NCBI RefSeq assembly: GCF_007655135.1
Contig: NC_045130.1
Coordinates: 16,802,001 to 16,866,000, forward strand
Reading direction: 5' to 3'
Length of the DNA: 64,000 bases
Source of the DNA: Punica granatum
Lineage: Eukaryota > Streptophyta > Magnoliopsida > Myrtales > Lythraceae
The notes below the pieces were generated by a model. It was given only the letters and a program-made list of their open reading frames with translations, made no database searches and was not told the DNA's origin. The position numbers were made by a program, and so were the translations under genes. This document shows positions 33,707 through 44,124 of the stretch, one piece after another (position 1 is the first letter of the stretch; each line of letters begins with the position of its first letter).

Positions 33707-36243
33707 ATTTTCGCCTAAAATCCGAAACATGAACCTCTGCTTGACTATTTGCCCATGTTTGATTAAGCCGGGTTTGAAATTAATCTGTTTTTCATACTTT
33801 GACACGTTCTAAGCACAAATTTAGAGAAATTTGGGCATGAAACACCATGAGGGTACCAAGATCTCTACACATGACCCACGAGAAACTGGACAACCTTTCA
33901 CGGGCCATCCCCGCTCGTGCCTCTAATCTAATTCCCCAAGCGCCCGAATCTATACCGGGGTGACAAAAATATACAAACAGAAAAGGGAGGGTGTACGAGT
34001 GACAATCGCACCTTCACAGACGCCTACCCCCTTCCTTATTCGGTATGTTTCGATCATCCTAATGCCTAGGGTGCCGACAGATCAAAAGCCGATGGTCATG
34101 CCCTTGAACCGAAAAATGTATGTGTGTATGAAAAATCGAGACCAAGTGACACTGACTATCGAAAGTGAGTAGCTAGTGTCGACCGATCCCTTGGATCCAC
34201 CGAAGTCGTGAGGACTCCGAAAGAACCGAAAACTGGTCGCTCCGCCCAAAAGTGATCTAAAAAGGACACATGCACTCCGACTTGAGCCGCTTCAAATTGG
34301 ACCCAAACTCAAGTCCCTAGATATCTATGCTACGCGTGTCTCGCGTCTTGGTGCTTTTGAAATTTAAGTTTTAAAAGGACATGGCCAACAGTTCTTGAAC
34401 CGTCGACACGATTACAGATTATTAACCGGTTCGTGTAATTTATTTAAAGCTTTAAATTTATGGGTTTCAGACCGTCGAATTGGTCATTGGTAAATCGTTC
34501 GATAAAAGCTTTAATTCCCGACCATGTTAAACTTAAAACCGGTTTTAAGTCGACTTCATATAATTAATCCAAATTCGTGCGAGGTTTTAATTAAAACAAT
34601 AAGGAACACATCCAAAGACGCGAATCATAGGAACACAAAATCACGTGAACATTTAATTTGCCGATTTTTAAGCTCGAGTGATCAATTAAGTCAAATTAAT
34701 GTTTTTAGTCGGTTTTACTCCTTTAGGCCGAGTGAGCAAGAAATTCAATTCGTGTGGGTTCATTCCCGTTTCATACAATCAATCTTAAAGTCGATACTTT
34801 AAATATTCAAGTTCGTACTCATATCGGTTTTCTTTTATTATTACACATCCTGGTTTTTAAATGTCGAGTTTGTATTAATACCGGTTCGTGCTCATTATCT
34901 ATCAAACAACATTTCACAATATCATCATAATCATCGAATCATTCATGAGAGAGGGGACCTAAACGTGCCGCTAAGGTCTAAAGAATTATACCACCCTCGA
35001 CCTGGTGTCTAGAGGACCCACGTGTGCCTCAAAAATTCCTTAACCAGGGCTGGAACGATCGTCCACACCCTCCACAGCAGCAAGGGAGGGGCAGCAAAGC
35101 AACAGAGCAAGTAGCAACTCCGGGGGGCGGCTACAACAAACTCGAGCTGATCTACAAGAAAGAGAAAAGGAAGTGAGCAACAGACATGAATAGAGGAACT
35201 TATAGAGAGGAAAAGCGAGAGGAGCTTAGCTCGGGCAGGAGGGAGCCGAGTACTGGCTAGGCATCAGCAGCCTTGGGGAGCTGCGAGTTGTCCAGGGCAG
35301 GAAGGAGTTGTCGGGCAACTTCATGGACCAGTGGGAGCAAGGAGACAGCAGGTGACGGAGGCTAGCTGGAGAGCTCCCGGGGCTGGTCCCGCTAGTGTGT
35401 CGATGAAGAGTGAGTTGGAGAAGTCAAGCCAAAGGAAGCAGGAGAAGATGGGGGTTCGTCCTGGTTCAGTCATCATGGATCAACTAAAAGGAAGAGGATG
35501 AAGATAGTAATGTTGCTGGTCTGTAGTGGTGAGCAGTCAAGAATCCCGAGAAGACGACGGTGATGAACTGGTGATGGTCCAAGACAAGATGGCTGAGCTA
35601 GTGATGGTGATCTGCTGTCCAACGATGAGGAAAATCAGCCGAGAGAGGCCAGGAATGAGGAGGTTGCTGCTGTCATTGCTGCTGTGTACTGAAAGATAAG
35701 GAAGGAAAAATTGATATATGTTTACGTTGTTGCGTCTCGAGAAGGGGAGGAAAGAAGAGCGGGTGAAAGTTGGAAGCTGTCAGAGGGACAGAGCGAGGGA
35801 ACGTGAGAGAGAGGGCCCCAGAGGGAATGGTCACTGGACAGAGGTGATGATGATCCATGCAGGAGCCAAGCAACTGGGTGTCAACCGTCAAGGAAAAAAA
35901 AAGCCGGAAAGTAAAAAAGGAGGAGAAAAAGAATGGGAATGTCATGACGTCTGATGGAGGCATGCATGGATTGATTGGAGCTGGACAGAGAAGGAGAAGA
36001 TCAGGCTTGCAGAGTATTGGGCCTGCTGCAGCTAGTTGCACCAGAAGGTGAAGATTGCAGGTTATGGGCGTGAGCTTTGACTGCAGGGTGACTGCAGAGT
36101 AAGAGTGGATGGGATGTACGGCAGTTGAGAGGTGAAGAGAAAGAAGCGGTGCATTGGGTCTGACCAGTTCTAGGCCGACCTACGGATCAATTTAAAATGA
36201 AAAAAGGATTAAGTCAAAAAGGAAGTCTTTTGATTTGTCCGCC

Positions 36244-36268
36244 GGGGGGGGGGGGGGGGGGGGGGGGG
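36244..36268 (+). repeat. G homopolymer of 25
   Basis: Uninterrupted G run followed by G-rich DNA to about 36295, inside the solo LTR. It may be a sequencing or assembly artefact in length. Confidence 0.8.
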
Positions 36269-36499
36269 TGAGGGGTGGAGGGTGGAGGGTGGGAGGCGAC
36301 CCCACCTGACCCACATTTCCTTTTCTTTTTTCTTTTTTTCCTTGTAAGCGCATCATCGACTGAAATTTGATTTTTCAAGATCCATTGACATTTTCGGAAT
36401 GAAAACTTCGAAATTGAGAAATTTGAAAAGTAATCGGCTCTATGAGATTTCAATTTGCATCGACGGGAATCGAATCTCGATAAAAATCAATATCGAACC

Positions 36500-36990
36500 T
36501 CTGACACACGTCAATCGTAATCGCTTGGTTATTTTCAAAATTCAATCTTTTCGATCGGATATTTGAAAAATATTCTGAAAACAACATTGTATTCAGAAAA
36601 ATTCAAGAATCGACAATATGCTGAAAAATATTTTCCAAGCCCAAGTATTGTCTCGAATTTTAAGAATTGAAATTAATACACGTGACTTGAAATTCTCATC
36701 TTTCCAACCGGACATCCGAAAAATAGTCTGCAACCACCATTGTGTTCAAAAAAATTCAATGATCGATATTAACCAAAAAAATATTTTTGGTCCTAAGTAT
36801 TGTTCTGAATTTTGAAAAATCGAAATTAATGCGCGTAAGGCCTGAAATTCCTGCCTTTTCAATCAGACATCAGAAAAATGATCCAGGGTCGCCACTGCGC
36901 TTATAAAAATCCAAAAATTAATATTACGCAAAAAGATATTTTTCGATCTTTAGTTTTGTCCTGGATTATGAAAATTGAACTTGACGCACA
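36500..36990 (-). repeat. ~153-bp unit, three copies, near the solo LTR 5' end
   Basis: Related segments with TTGT(A/G)TTCA-AAAAATTCAA and ATATTTTT recur at about 36587, 36743 and 36893. The LTRs at 6.4 and 17.4 kb have one unit in the same place. Confidence 0.6.
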
Positions 36991-38944
36991 TAAAACTCGA
37001 AAAACGCCCGTTAAAGTTTTTAAAAAAATATATAAAATTAAGGTTAAAATAAAAAATGCCCCGAGTTTAAAAATCGTGAATGCTTGGGCACTTAATAAAA
37101 AATACTCCCCTCCAATTGATGACAGAAATGACAATTTTGCCCCTCCTCCCCGTGAACATGCTGGCTTGTCGGTTTCGAATTCTCCTCATCCTCTGATCTT
37201 CTGCATATTGCTCCCGTAGCCGTCAAGTTGACATAGTCAATCCGGCTGTGACTAGTAACATGATGATTGCCCTATGATTTTATGTTGCGGTTCAAGGATT
37301 GTTATTAGAAGTGTTGTCAATATCCAATCCGGAATCTATGGATCAAACTGGGTGCTGACAATAAAAGTTACCACAATCCCGAATCTTTGGTGTCAGCATT
37401 AGATGGATTAATGCGAACTGTTGTTATGGATAATATAGAGAGAGAGAAAGATAACCTGATAATGCATATAGAACAACTTTTAATTCACTGTTAATAATTA
37501 GCGGAATGCAATCAATAGATATAATATAAAATTGAAATGCAAGAAATTAACGTCCGAACCATAACATGTTGACACTTGTCGTTTTGAAGTTGCTATGATT
37601 GGTTGTGAGGAAGCTAGATGTGATAACTGTTGTCCTTCTTCACGTTCGGTCATATCACTCCAGAGGTAAATATGAGGGAGTTGCACCAGCAAACAATGTT
37701 AATATATTATTAAATAAGATGTATGTATATTTCTAATTATATTTTATATCAATATTCTATACCCATATTAATATATAACGTTATATATATTTCTTTTAAG
37801 TAAATAAATCACTATAATTGCAAAAAGTGTAATAGTAAAAGTAAGTTGAATAAGAATTCTATTTACATACACTTCTTACATATATATATATATATATGTA
37901 ATATATATAAACAATCATATATAACATAACGTAATATAATACAGTATAATGAAAAAATAATTGAAAAGAAGAGAAGGTATACGTATATTTACTCTGAATC
38001 TATTAAGGAGACATTCCGCCTGTATAATACTTCGGCCAGGCCTCCTCTTGTACACTGAGAGAGCTCCTCAACTTTGACAACCAATCCAATTGCATCTAAA
38101 TGCCACAACCAATGTGTACATAAATATATTTAAGTGACTACTCTTATGGCATGGAATATGAGGACATTAACACTAAATGAAGCACATAGATGTTACCTAC
38201 AACATTGCTTTTCGCAGTGTGTTAGTGCAAATCTGAGAATGAAACAAAATGATACTTGATAGTATCACGCAGTATAGGATTGTTGGCCTTTTACAATTTG
38301 AGAGCTTGTGATCAAGACAAGTTCAATGTCATGATGCGCGTTAGCATATTCACTATTTACTCTCTTGAGCATTCCATTAGATACATAATAGGTCTCATCC
38401 CTGCATAGATCGTGCTTGAATAATTCTACCGCCTCGTTGAATAATATGGCTTGCACTATCACACCCTTCATTCACAAAAGGAATTCAGTGAATATATTCT
38501 TTTTCCCATGTTTTATTGTTCAAGATATATAAAAACAACGACGACGATAACTATAATAATAATAATAATAATTAATAATAACATGTTAATAATAATAAAA
38601 GAATAAAGGTACCTCGGAATCCATGGATAGGATTTTTTGAATGGTTCCCGAACCTTTTGAATTTTGTTATCCCTCTACAGTCTCTACATAATACTCTCAC
38701 TTTTATAGTCCAACTTCTATCAAATGCCTTCAATGAATTTATTGGGATAATCCCTTTTCATCCAAATTTTTTTCTTGTTTCACTATAAAGAAAGAACAAA
38801 AAACGAAAAGATCGCAGTGAAATGTTAGAAGGAAAGGTATAAGAACAAGTTTAATAATAGGTGGAAAACATCAAAGAGGAACAAATATAACTAACACATA
38901 ATTTGATCAGGTTTATATAATAAGTTTTTGTTGAAGTGATGAAT

Positions 38945-39346
38945 TCACTTATCCTTAATGTTTGGCAGAGAGGAAGAAGAATCAATTGAAGCGAAAGTCG
39001 ACAATCCACATTCAGGGCTGGTGCCGCTCTTTCCATTACCGACATCTTCTGACTCTACAGAGCACATCACTTTTCTATTCCTCTTGGTCAAATGGTTGAG
39101 GACAATATCTCCAATATTCGTTGCGGGGTTATCAGCACCTTGTAATGCTACTGAGTCCGACACTTTTCTCTTCCTCTTGGTCGAACTACCATAAACAGTC
39201 ATATCCTCTTTCATAACAGTATTGAACTCCAGAGAGCAAGCGACTTTTCTCTTCTTCTTTTTCGAACTATTGGGTATAGTCCCTTCCCCTTTCTTGCGAG
39301 GATTGATTTTACTATACGGGCATTTTTTGACACAAAATAACTGGAC
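38945..39346 (-). CDS. basic terminal exon with three NLS-like repeats, unknown protein
   Basis: A minus-strand block after an ACATACAG acceptor encodes 133 residues to a TAA. It contains SSKKKKRKVACSLE, GSSTKRKRKVSDSVA and LTKRNRKVMCSVES, three spaced copies of a monopartite nuclear-localisation-like motif in a common framework of about 40-50 residues. I recognise no enzyme or folded domain. It lies 230 bp upstream (in minus-strand sense) of the RPA70-like exons, but its stop codon prevents read-through into them. It is probably the last exon of another gene, or of a neighbouring RPA-like copy. Coding status rests on the repeat pattern and the splice site. Confidence 0.4.
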   Translation of the reverse strand, partial: VQLFCVKKCPYSKINPRKKGEGTIPNSSKKKKRKVACSLEFNTVMKEDMTVYGSSTKRKRKVSDSVALQGADNPATNIGDIVLNHLTKRNRKVMCSVESEDVGNGKSGTSPECGLSTFASIDSSSSLPNIKDK

Positions 39347-40010
39347 CTGTATGTCTGGAAAAGTATAGATGACAATTGACAAGGCATGTGCTTTATATGC
39401 TATGTGACAAAGGCAATTATATTGATTCCATTATCCTTTCAATGATTCGATTTAACACAAAGCGCCACCCCATTCAAAAAGGAGGTTCATTAGAGTAATA
39501 TCGCTACTGATCCAGGATGAAAAGATTTTGAATTCGATTATTGTATATGAGACTCCATATATTCCTTTGTTTATCTTCTCCTATATATGCCCTTCTAAAG
39601 CCCCGAACGCTCATTCCATACATTCTTATGTTTCTCCTCTCCTATATATGCCTTCTAAGGCCCCAAACCCTCGTTTGCAATCGAAAAAGAAAATCTCCCA
39701 TGTTGATATCTTTTGCATGTATTATAATATATTTTATGGCGCTAAAGATCAGGAAACAAAAATTAAGGGGCATGTTGATCAGAATCGTTGTCTCACATCA
39801 AAAAAATATAAAGAAAATACTGATTAAATAAAATGATTGGCTCCATCATTCTATTAATTCAAGATTTTGATATAGATATTCGATGGAAATTTCACAGGGC
39901 CCTTATGATGATGATGGAAGGTATAATCTTTTACTGAATCTAATTAGGTCAAAGTGTGGGCCTCTTTTATATTTCCCTTTGCCATTAATACACTCACATG
40001 TGGATTTATA

Positions 40011-40242
40011 AAGTGCGTTTGTATTCAGAGTTAAAGTAATTTTAATTTTGATTATAAAAAATGATAAATGAGATGTGATTATAAATTTGACTTAGGAAAC
40101 GTGTGTTTTTATTCTGTAGTGTGTTGAGTTAAACTTAAAGTTAAAATTTTTTACTTGGAAAATATGTATTTTTATTATGTAATATGTTGAGTTAAAGTTA
40201 AAGTTAAAGTTAAAATTTGATATTTGGAAATTCAAACAGGCC
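40011..40242. mobile_element. candidate MITE
   Basis: The ends GTGCGTTTGTATTCAG and (inverted) GCCTGTTTGAATTTCC are imperfect inverted repeats flanked by TATA-like strings. The interior has repeated TTGAGTTAAA-TTAAAGTTAAA units. No coding capacity. Confidence 0.35.
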
Positions 40243-41038
40243 TATAAGGTTTTTAATTCTTCAATTGAGATCCTCCAGATCACCTGATTATTATGATCCA
40301 TCGGTCCAATAAGCGGTAATGTACGCACGTGTATGATGCATGACATTATTTATTAGTTTAAAATTAACCATGATAAGAGCTTATCAAATTTATTAAAAAA
40401 ACTGATAAGAAGAATTATGCATACGGAAAAAAATATATTTGTATCGCTTACGTTATGTTCCATTCGAACAACATAAGTGCATATAATTGACAAGTATAAG
40501 CTACATCAGTTGTTAACATTGACTTTTCTAGGTTCAATAGAGAGCGCATATGATATGGACAGGCTGTAAGGGCTGATTTAAAGTTATAATAGTCAATATC
40601 GATTTCTTGATACATAAATGTAATGTTGCAAAAACAAATTACTTTGTATCCGACTATATGGTGCAATAATCGAAAATGAAGTTACGTTTGGTGCCGATAA
40701 TAGCTGAAGATGCCTGAAATGAATTAATTTAATATATCTTATCGCAGTGTAGCAAAAGTCCTTTTTTTTTTCTTTTTCTTTTTTTAATCATAAGCTAGCT
40801 GAGCATAAGCTAAGCATAAGTCCTTATTTGAACCATAAGCTGAGCAGAAATTCTTCAATCAATAGCTATATTTTGTATTCTGTGAGAGTACGACGTTGTG
40901 CTGTACTCTGATTCTTTTTTGTTGTACTTTAGTTCATGTTTTGAAAGACTCTACAGAGTATAGACAATCAACTGCATAGTGACTTGATCGTAGAAGCTCC
41001 GTAAACTTAGAGCAGCAAGTCCCTACGTTCTGTTCTCG

Positions 41039-41070
<32 letters not shown>
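41039..41070 (+). repeat. C homopolymer of 32
   Basis: Uninterrupted C run followed by GGG, in otherwise ordinary intergenic DNA. Confidence 0.8.
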
Positions 41071-41072
<2 letters not shown>

Positions 41073-43028
41073 GCAAATTAGAAGGGTCAACTCAGTAAAT
41101 TACGGCCAGCCAAAGATGTCCGTTTTTTGGGATACTTCGCAGTTGGCCCCCCATCGTAAAGGTTGGTACAGGCCAAAAGAATTTACTTTTTTTTTTCCTT
41201 GGCAATCAATGAATATCCATTAATAATAAAAATGGGTACAAGAGAAAATGTTCAATAGGACAAATTTTAGAAACGATCCATCGAGATCACTGCAAAGAAA
41301 AATACATGTGATTGAAGCACATTAAATAGATATAAATGCAATTGCAGAAATCATTCTAGTTGTAATCCATCATCAACCTCCTGCACTTAATTCTATATGG
41401 ACCCCGGTAAAAATCACGAAGTAGAGCATAGCGCAATAACGCAATTCATATGAACGCAAATCTATAGATTAATTAATAATTGCAATTAGATTCCTAGGGA
41501 TAGTTCAAGAAGCTACATATAGATGTGGTGTCTTACAATTAATCTTAACGAGTGCTCATTATCTCAAGACCCGAAAAGTGAGAGAGAGGGAGGAGGTGCA
41601 CGGCCGAGTAACCTTAAGTTCGAACGCGCCCATTGGTTGCCAATCGGAGGCCATCTCAGTCTTCCTAGGCCGCATGGAGTTGTCCAAGACCACCTAGATG
41701 CGTTCTGATCCTTTCGTGGTGATTCCGTTCGAACATGGATGACTTAGAACATAGTAGATGATTCGAGAGGAGGCAATTCTTGGTGAAGAACACGTTCATG
41801 TGGACGAGCTAGAGACCGAACGCTTGGACAGTTACTTGGATCGATTGATCAAATTGATTTCTACGAGGGTAAGTCAAAGGTAAAAACTTCCTTGTAGATC
41901 GAAAGGCTTTGTTGTCTAATTTGTTAGAATGAGATACCTTGATTCGGGATAAGATCTTGGATGGTTTTGATTTGATCAAGTATGTGATAAAAATTTGATT
42001 TATACAAATTTTAAAGTTTCGCTGTGCACATACGACTTTTTCTAACAGATCTACTGTGAAAACAAAGAAGCAGAGCCAAGAGGAGTATTGCCCTGGTCTC
42101 CAGCGCAAGAACCCTTCACAAATCACACATCTAGCCCAATTCAATCAACTAGATCCTAAACGGCCCAAAACCTAGATAGTCAAACCAATTCAGCTTGGTT
42201 TCCTTGATCGGTTCAAACCAGTAATAGTCCAACCCAACAATAGAAGCTAAACTGTCAAATCAAATTCACCCAAACTTCCTTAATCGGTTTAAACCAGCAA
42301 GTGTCATCGAGGCATCGAGACCTGTAAAAACCAACAAAAAAAAAGGGGGGGAGAACCACAAAAGATAGGTTTTTGTAGGCGGTTGGTATGATCGGTGGGC
42401 CGGGTGGAGGGCGGGGATTCTGTTGCAGGAGCGAAGGTGAGTGTCCGTACAATAGAAACCGCCAATGAGGAGGGGGAGAGTCAATCGGACAAGCTGGGAG
42501 AGGGAGGACGCTGCCGTTGCACCACAACTGCCACTGGTCAAGGGGCGATCAGCCAGTTGGGCGGCGAGCACAAAACGGTCGGGTTCGAGTCAGTCAGGAA
42601 GCTGCGAGACAGGACAAGAGGTGGGTCAACCTCGTTAGGTGGCGAAGAGGCCTCTGCCGTCATTGTCACCAGCGTCTGAGGAGTTGTAAGACTCCCACAC
42701 GCCCCGCAATAGCTGAGTTTGGGGAGGGAGAAGGCGCAACCCCATAGTGGAGCTGGAAAAAACTCCATCAAGCACAGCTACCGTCCACCGAAAATGAACA
42801 TACATATGAGTGGTGGATGATTACATGAACCCGAAAACAGTACAGTTTCATAGTAATTAAGGTGCCGAGCAATGAGCGAAATGAACATGTCAATTGTCTC
42901 GGACATACAAATGAGTGGTGCTTGTCCATATTGCTAAGCATAAGACGTAGTCCAACTAATAATAGTTTGATACATGTAGGTTCCATGTAAAATTTGAACC
43001 TATCAGCTCTGGCGCAAACCAAGAGGCA

Positions 43029-43425
43029 CAAGATGATCTACGCTAAGGCCTTCAAGCCCAGGCCCAACATATCGGACTTACAGCAACGGCACTGTTAACT
43101 GGCTAGAGAGGAGAAGAACTTCGCCGGGCTCATCATACCGGCTTATAGTGCCAATAAGATCAAGGCTACAGAGAAGGAGAAGTTCATGAGTATCGTTGAG
43201 CCCAGGCCTAACAGATCAGCTGATAGCAACGACCACGTCAAAAGCTAACTGAAGCTGCGAAGAAGCAGCTCAACTAATTTCCTCAAGCCTACTCCCGATG
43301 GCATTGACTCCAGAAGTAAAGAAAAGGGGAAGCGCTGTTCCCTGGAGATTTCGAGGGGGGAAGCAACCGCTCTACAGAGAATTCAAGGCCAGGCCAGCCA
43401 TGTCTTTCCACCAAGGTCATATCAT
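43029..43425 (+). pseudogene. degenerate organ-specific S2/P4 protein copy
   Basis: Plus-strand translation with frameshifts and stops gives successive relics of the organ-specific repeat: YAKAFKPRPNISD, EEKNFAGLI, IVEPRPNRSADSNDHVKS, then a stop, then GIDSRSKEKGKR, similar to the end of the intact gene at 27.2-28.8 kb. The DNA just upstream (42985-43025, CATGTAAAATTTGAACCTATCA) also resembles the intron of that gene at about 27650. It is thus a gene-segment duplication rather than a processed copy, though that intron stretch may itself be a dispersed repeat. No open frame survives. Confidence 0.75.
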
Positions 43426-43429
43426 TAAA

Positions 43430-44124
43430 TAATTACGGACGCAAGCATAGCACAAAATGGTACATGGTCTATCAGTTTAATATTGTTCTAGGTCATTTGG
43501 ACATTGTGTTCGGAGATCCACTGGCTAGAAAATTTCACCCTTCTCCTGAGGTTATTGTCACATAGTAGGCTTTCAATGGGTGCCATCAAATCTTAAGGAT
43601 GAAAGACAAAAGCTTGATGAAAGTATAAAGCAAGCACAATAAGAATGATCAATGACATTCACTTGCGGAGTACACACACACTTATGCTAGCAACCAGATT
43701 ATTCCTAAATCTCAACGAGAATCTAAAACTGGTGGGTGAAACAATTTTAAATGACCCCCCCATTTCATCACGAAGAAATTAGCAATAGAAATCCACGACA
43801 CCTAAGGTAGTTCTACCACTCTAAAGACTTCCGATCAGTATAGACTAGAGGTTACCTTCCTGTCGGAGAATGGATAATTATGAGGAAACTCACACGACTC
43901 GGCTGTTTATATGCAGAATTCATACAACTCGGCTGTAATTATTCGAAGTGGTTCAATCACCAGACACAACACGCCAACAAATTCAATTCAATCACTAACA
44001 GGAGACCAATCTGTTTGCTCATCTGGACATTGAATGTACAGTGTCCTATAGTAAATACAAATAGAGCCTCCTAGGGAAAGGATATAGACTTTATTGATTG
44101 AGAGCTTAAAAATCGAGCAATGCA
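43430..44124. other. intergenic DNA and 3' UTR of the Rab7 gene
   Basis: Nothing coding recognised. The last 100-200 bases should include the Rab7 3' UTR on the minus strand. Confidence 0.4.

Larger units (their letters stand above)
32103..37360 (-). mobile_element. solo LTR, 5.26 kb, related to the large element's LTR
   Basis: Minus-strand start TGTCAGCACCCAG at 37360. The end at 32103 (plus strand TGTGCGGATCCGAATTCC, then ATCTCGTCGGGGCACGTATG) matches the reverse complement of the last bases of the 6.4-22.3 kb LTRs. Landmarks align in inverse order, for example the 32.2-32.3 kb CTTAGAAGTCGAGG and CCTAGTTTGCTAAGGCATA blocks. Flanks GTAAA and ATAAA agree at 4 of 5 positions, fitting a target duplication. 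No primer site, polypurine tract or partner LTR adjoins it. It differs from the large element in lacking the 157-bp array and having its own 266-bp and ~153-bp repeats, so it is a divergent subfamily. Confidence 0.85.
31425..38713 (-). pseudogene. RPA70-like ssDNA-binding protein gene, decayed, interrupted by a solo LTR
   Basis: Exon-like blocks in the order of the RPA large subunit lie on the minus strand. 38613-38713: WTIKVRV, then after a +1 shift KILSMDSE (first OB fold). 38295-38465: GVIVQAILFNEAVELF, ETYYVSNG (DBD-A). 37993-38095: DAIGLVVKVEELSQC (DBD-B). About 37560-37690: LWSDMTEREEGQQL. 37372-37417: RINPSNADTKDSGLW. 31873-31984: IFENGGGLVKDL. About 31574-31680: YNACAKFKRKVT (zinc-finger block, Trp before Tyr replaced by TGA). 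To 31490: RYILKVVADDGSRQAF (C-terminal OB fold), then TAG. Most blocks have GT-AG borders. RPA70 binds single-stranded DNA in replication and repair. The frameshift, two stops, missing segments and a degraded zinc finger argue for a pseudogene. The solo LTR at 32103-37360 sits in the intron between the fifth and sixth blocks. Confidence 0.72.
39400..43028. other. repeat-rich intergenic DNA
   Basis: No gene recognised. It contains a duplicated CTCCTATATATGCC(C)TTCTAA segment (about 39575-39660), a candidate MITE (40011-40242) and a 32-base C run. Frames at 42255-42771 overlap on both strands in GC-rich DNA and match nothing I know. Confidence 0.4.

Noticed and set aside
35718..36051. Glu/Lys/Arg-rich frames
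   Set aside because: Purine-rich strand of the solo LTR, counterpart of the pyrimidine tract in the other LTRs.
42255..42771. Several overlapping frames of 76-101 codons
   Set aside because: Open on both strands in GC-rich DNA, with no family resemblance or splice context.
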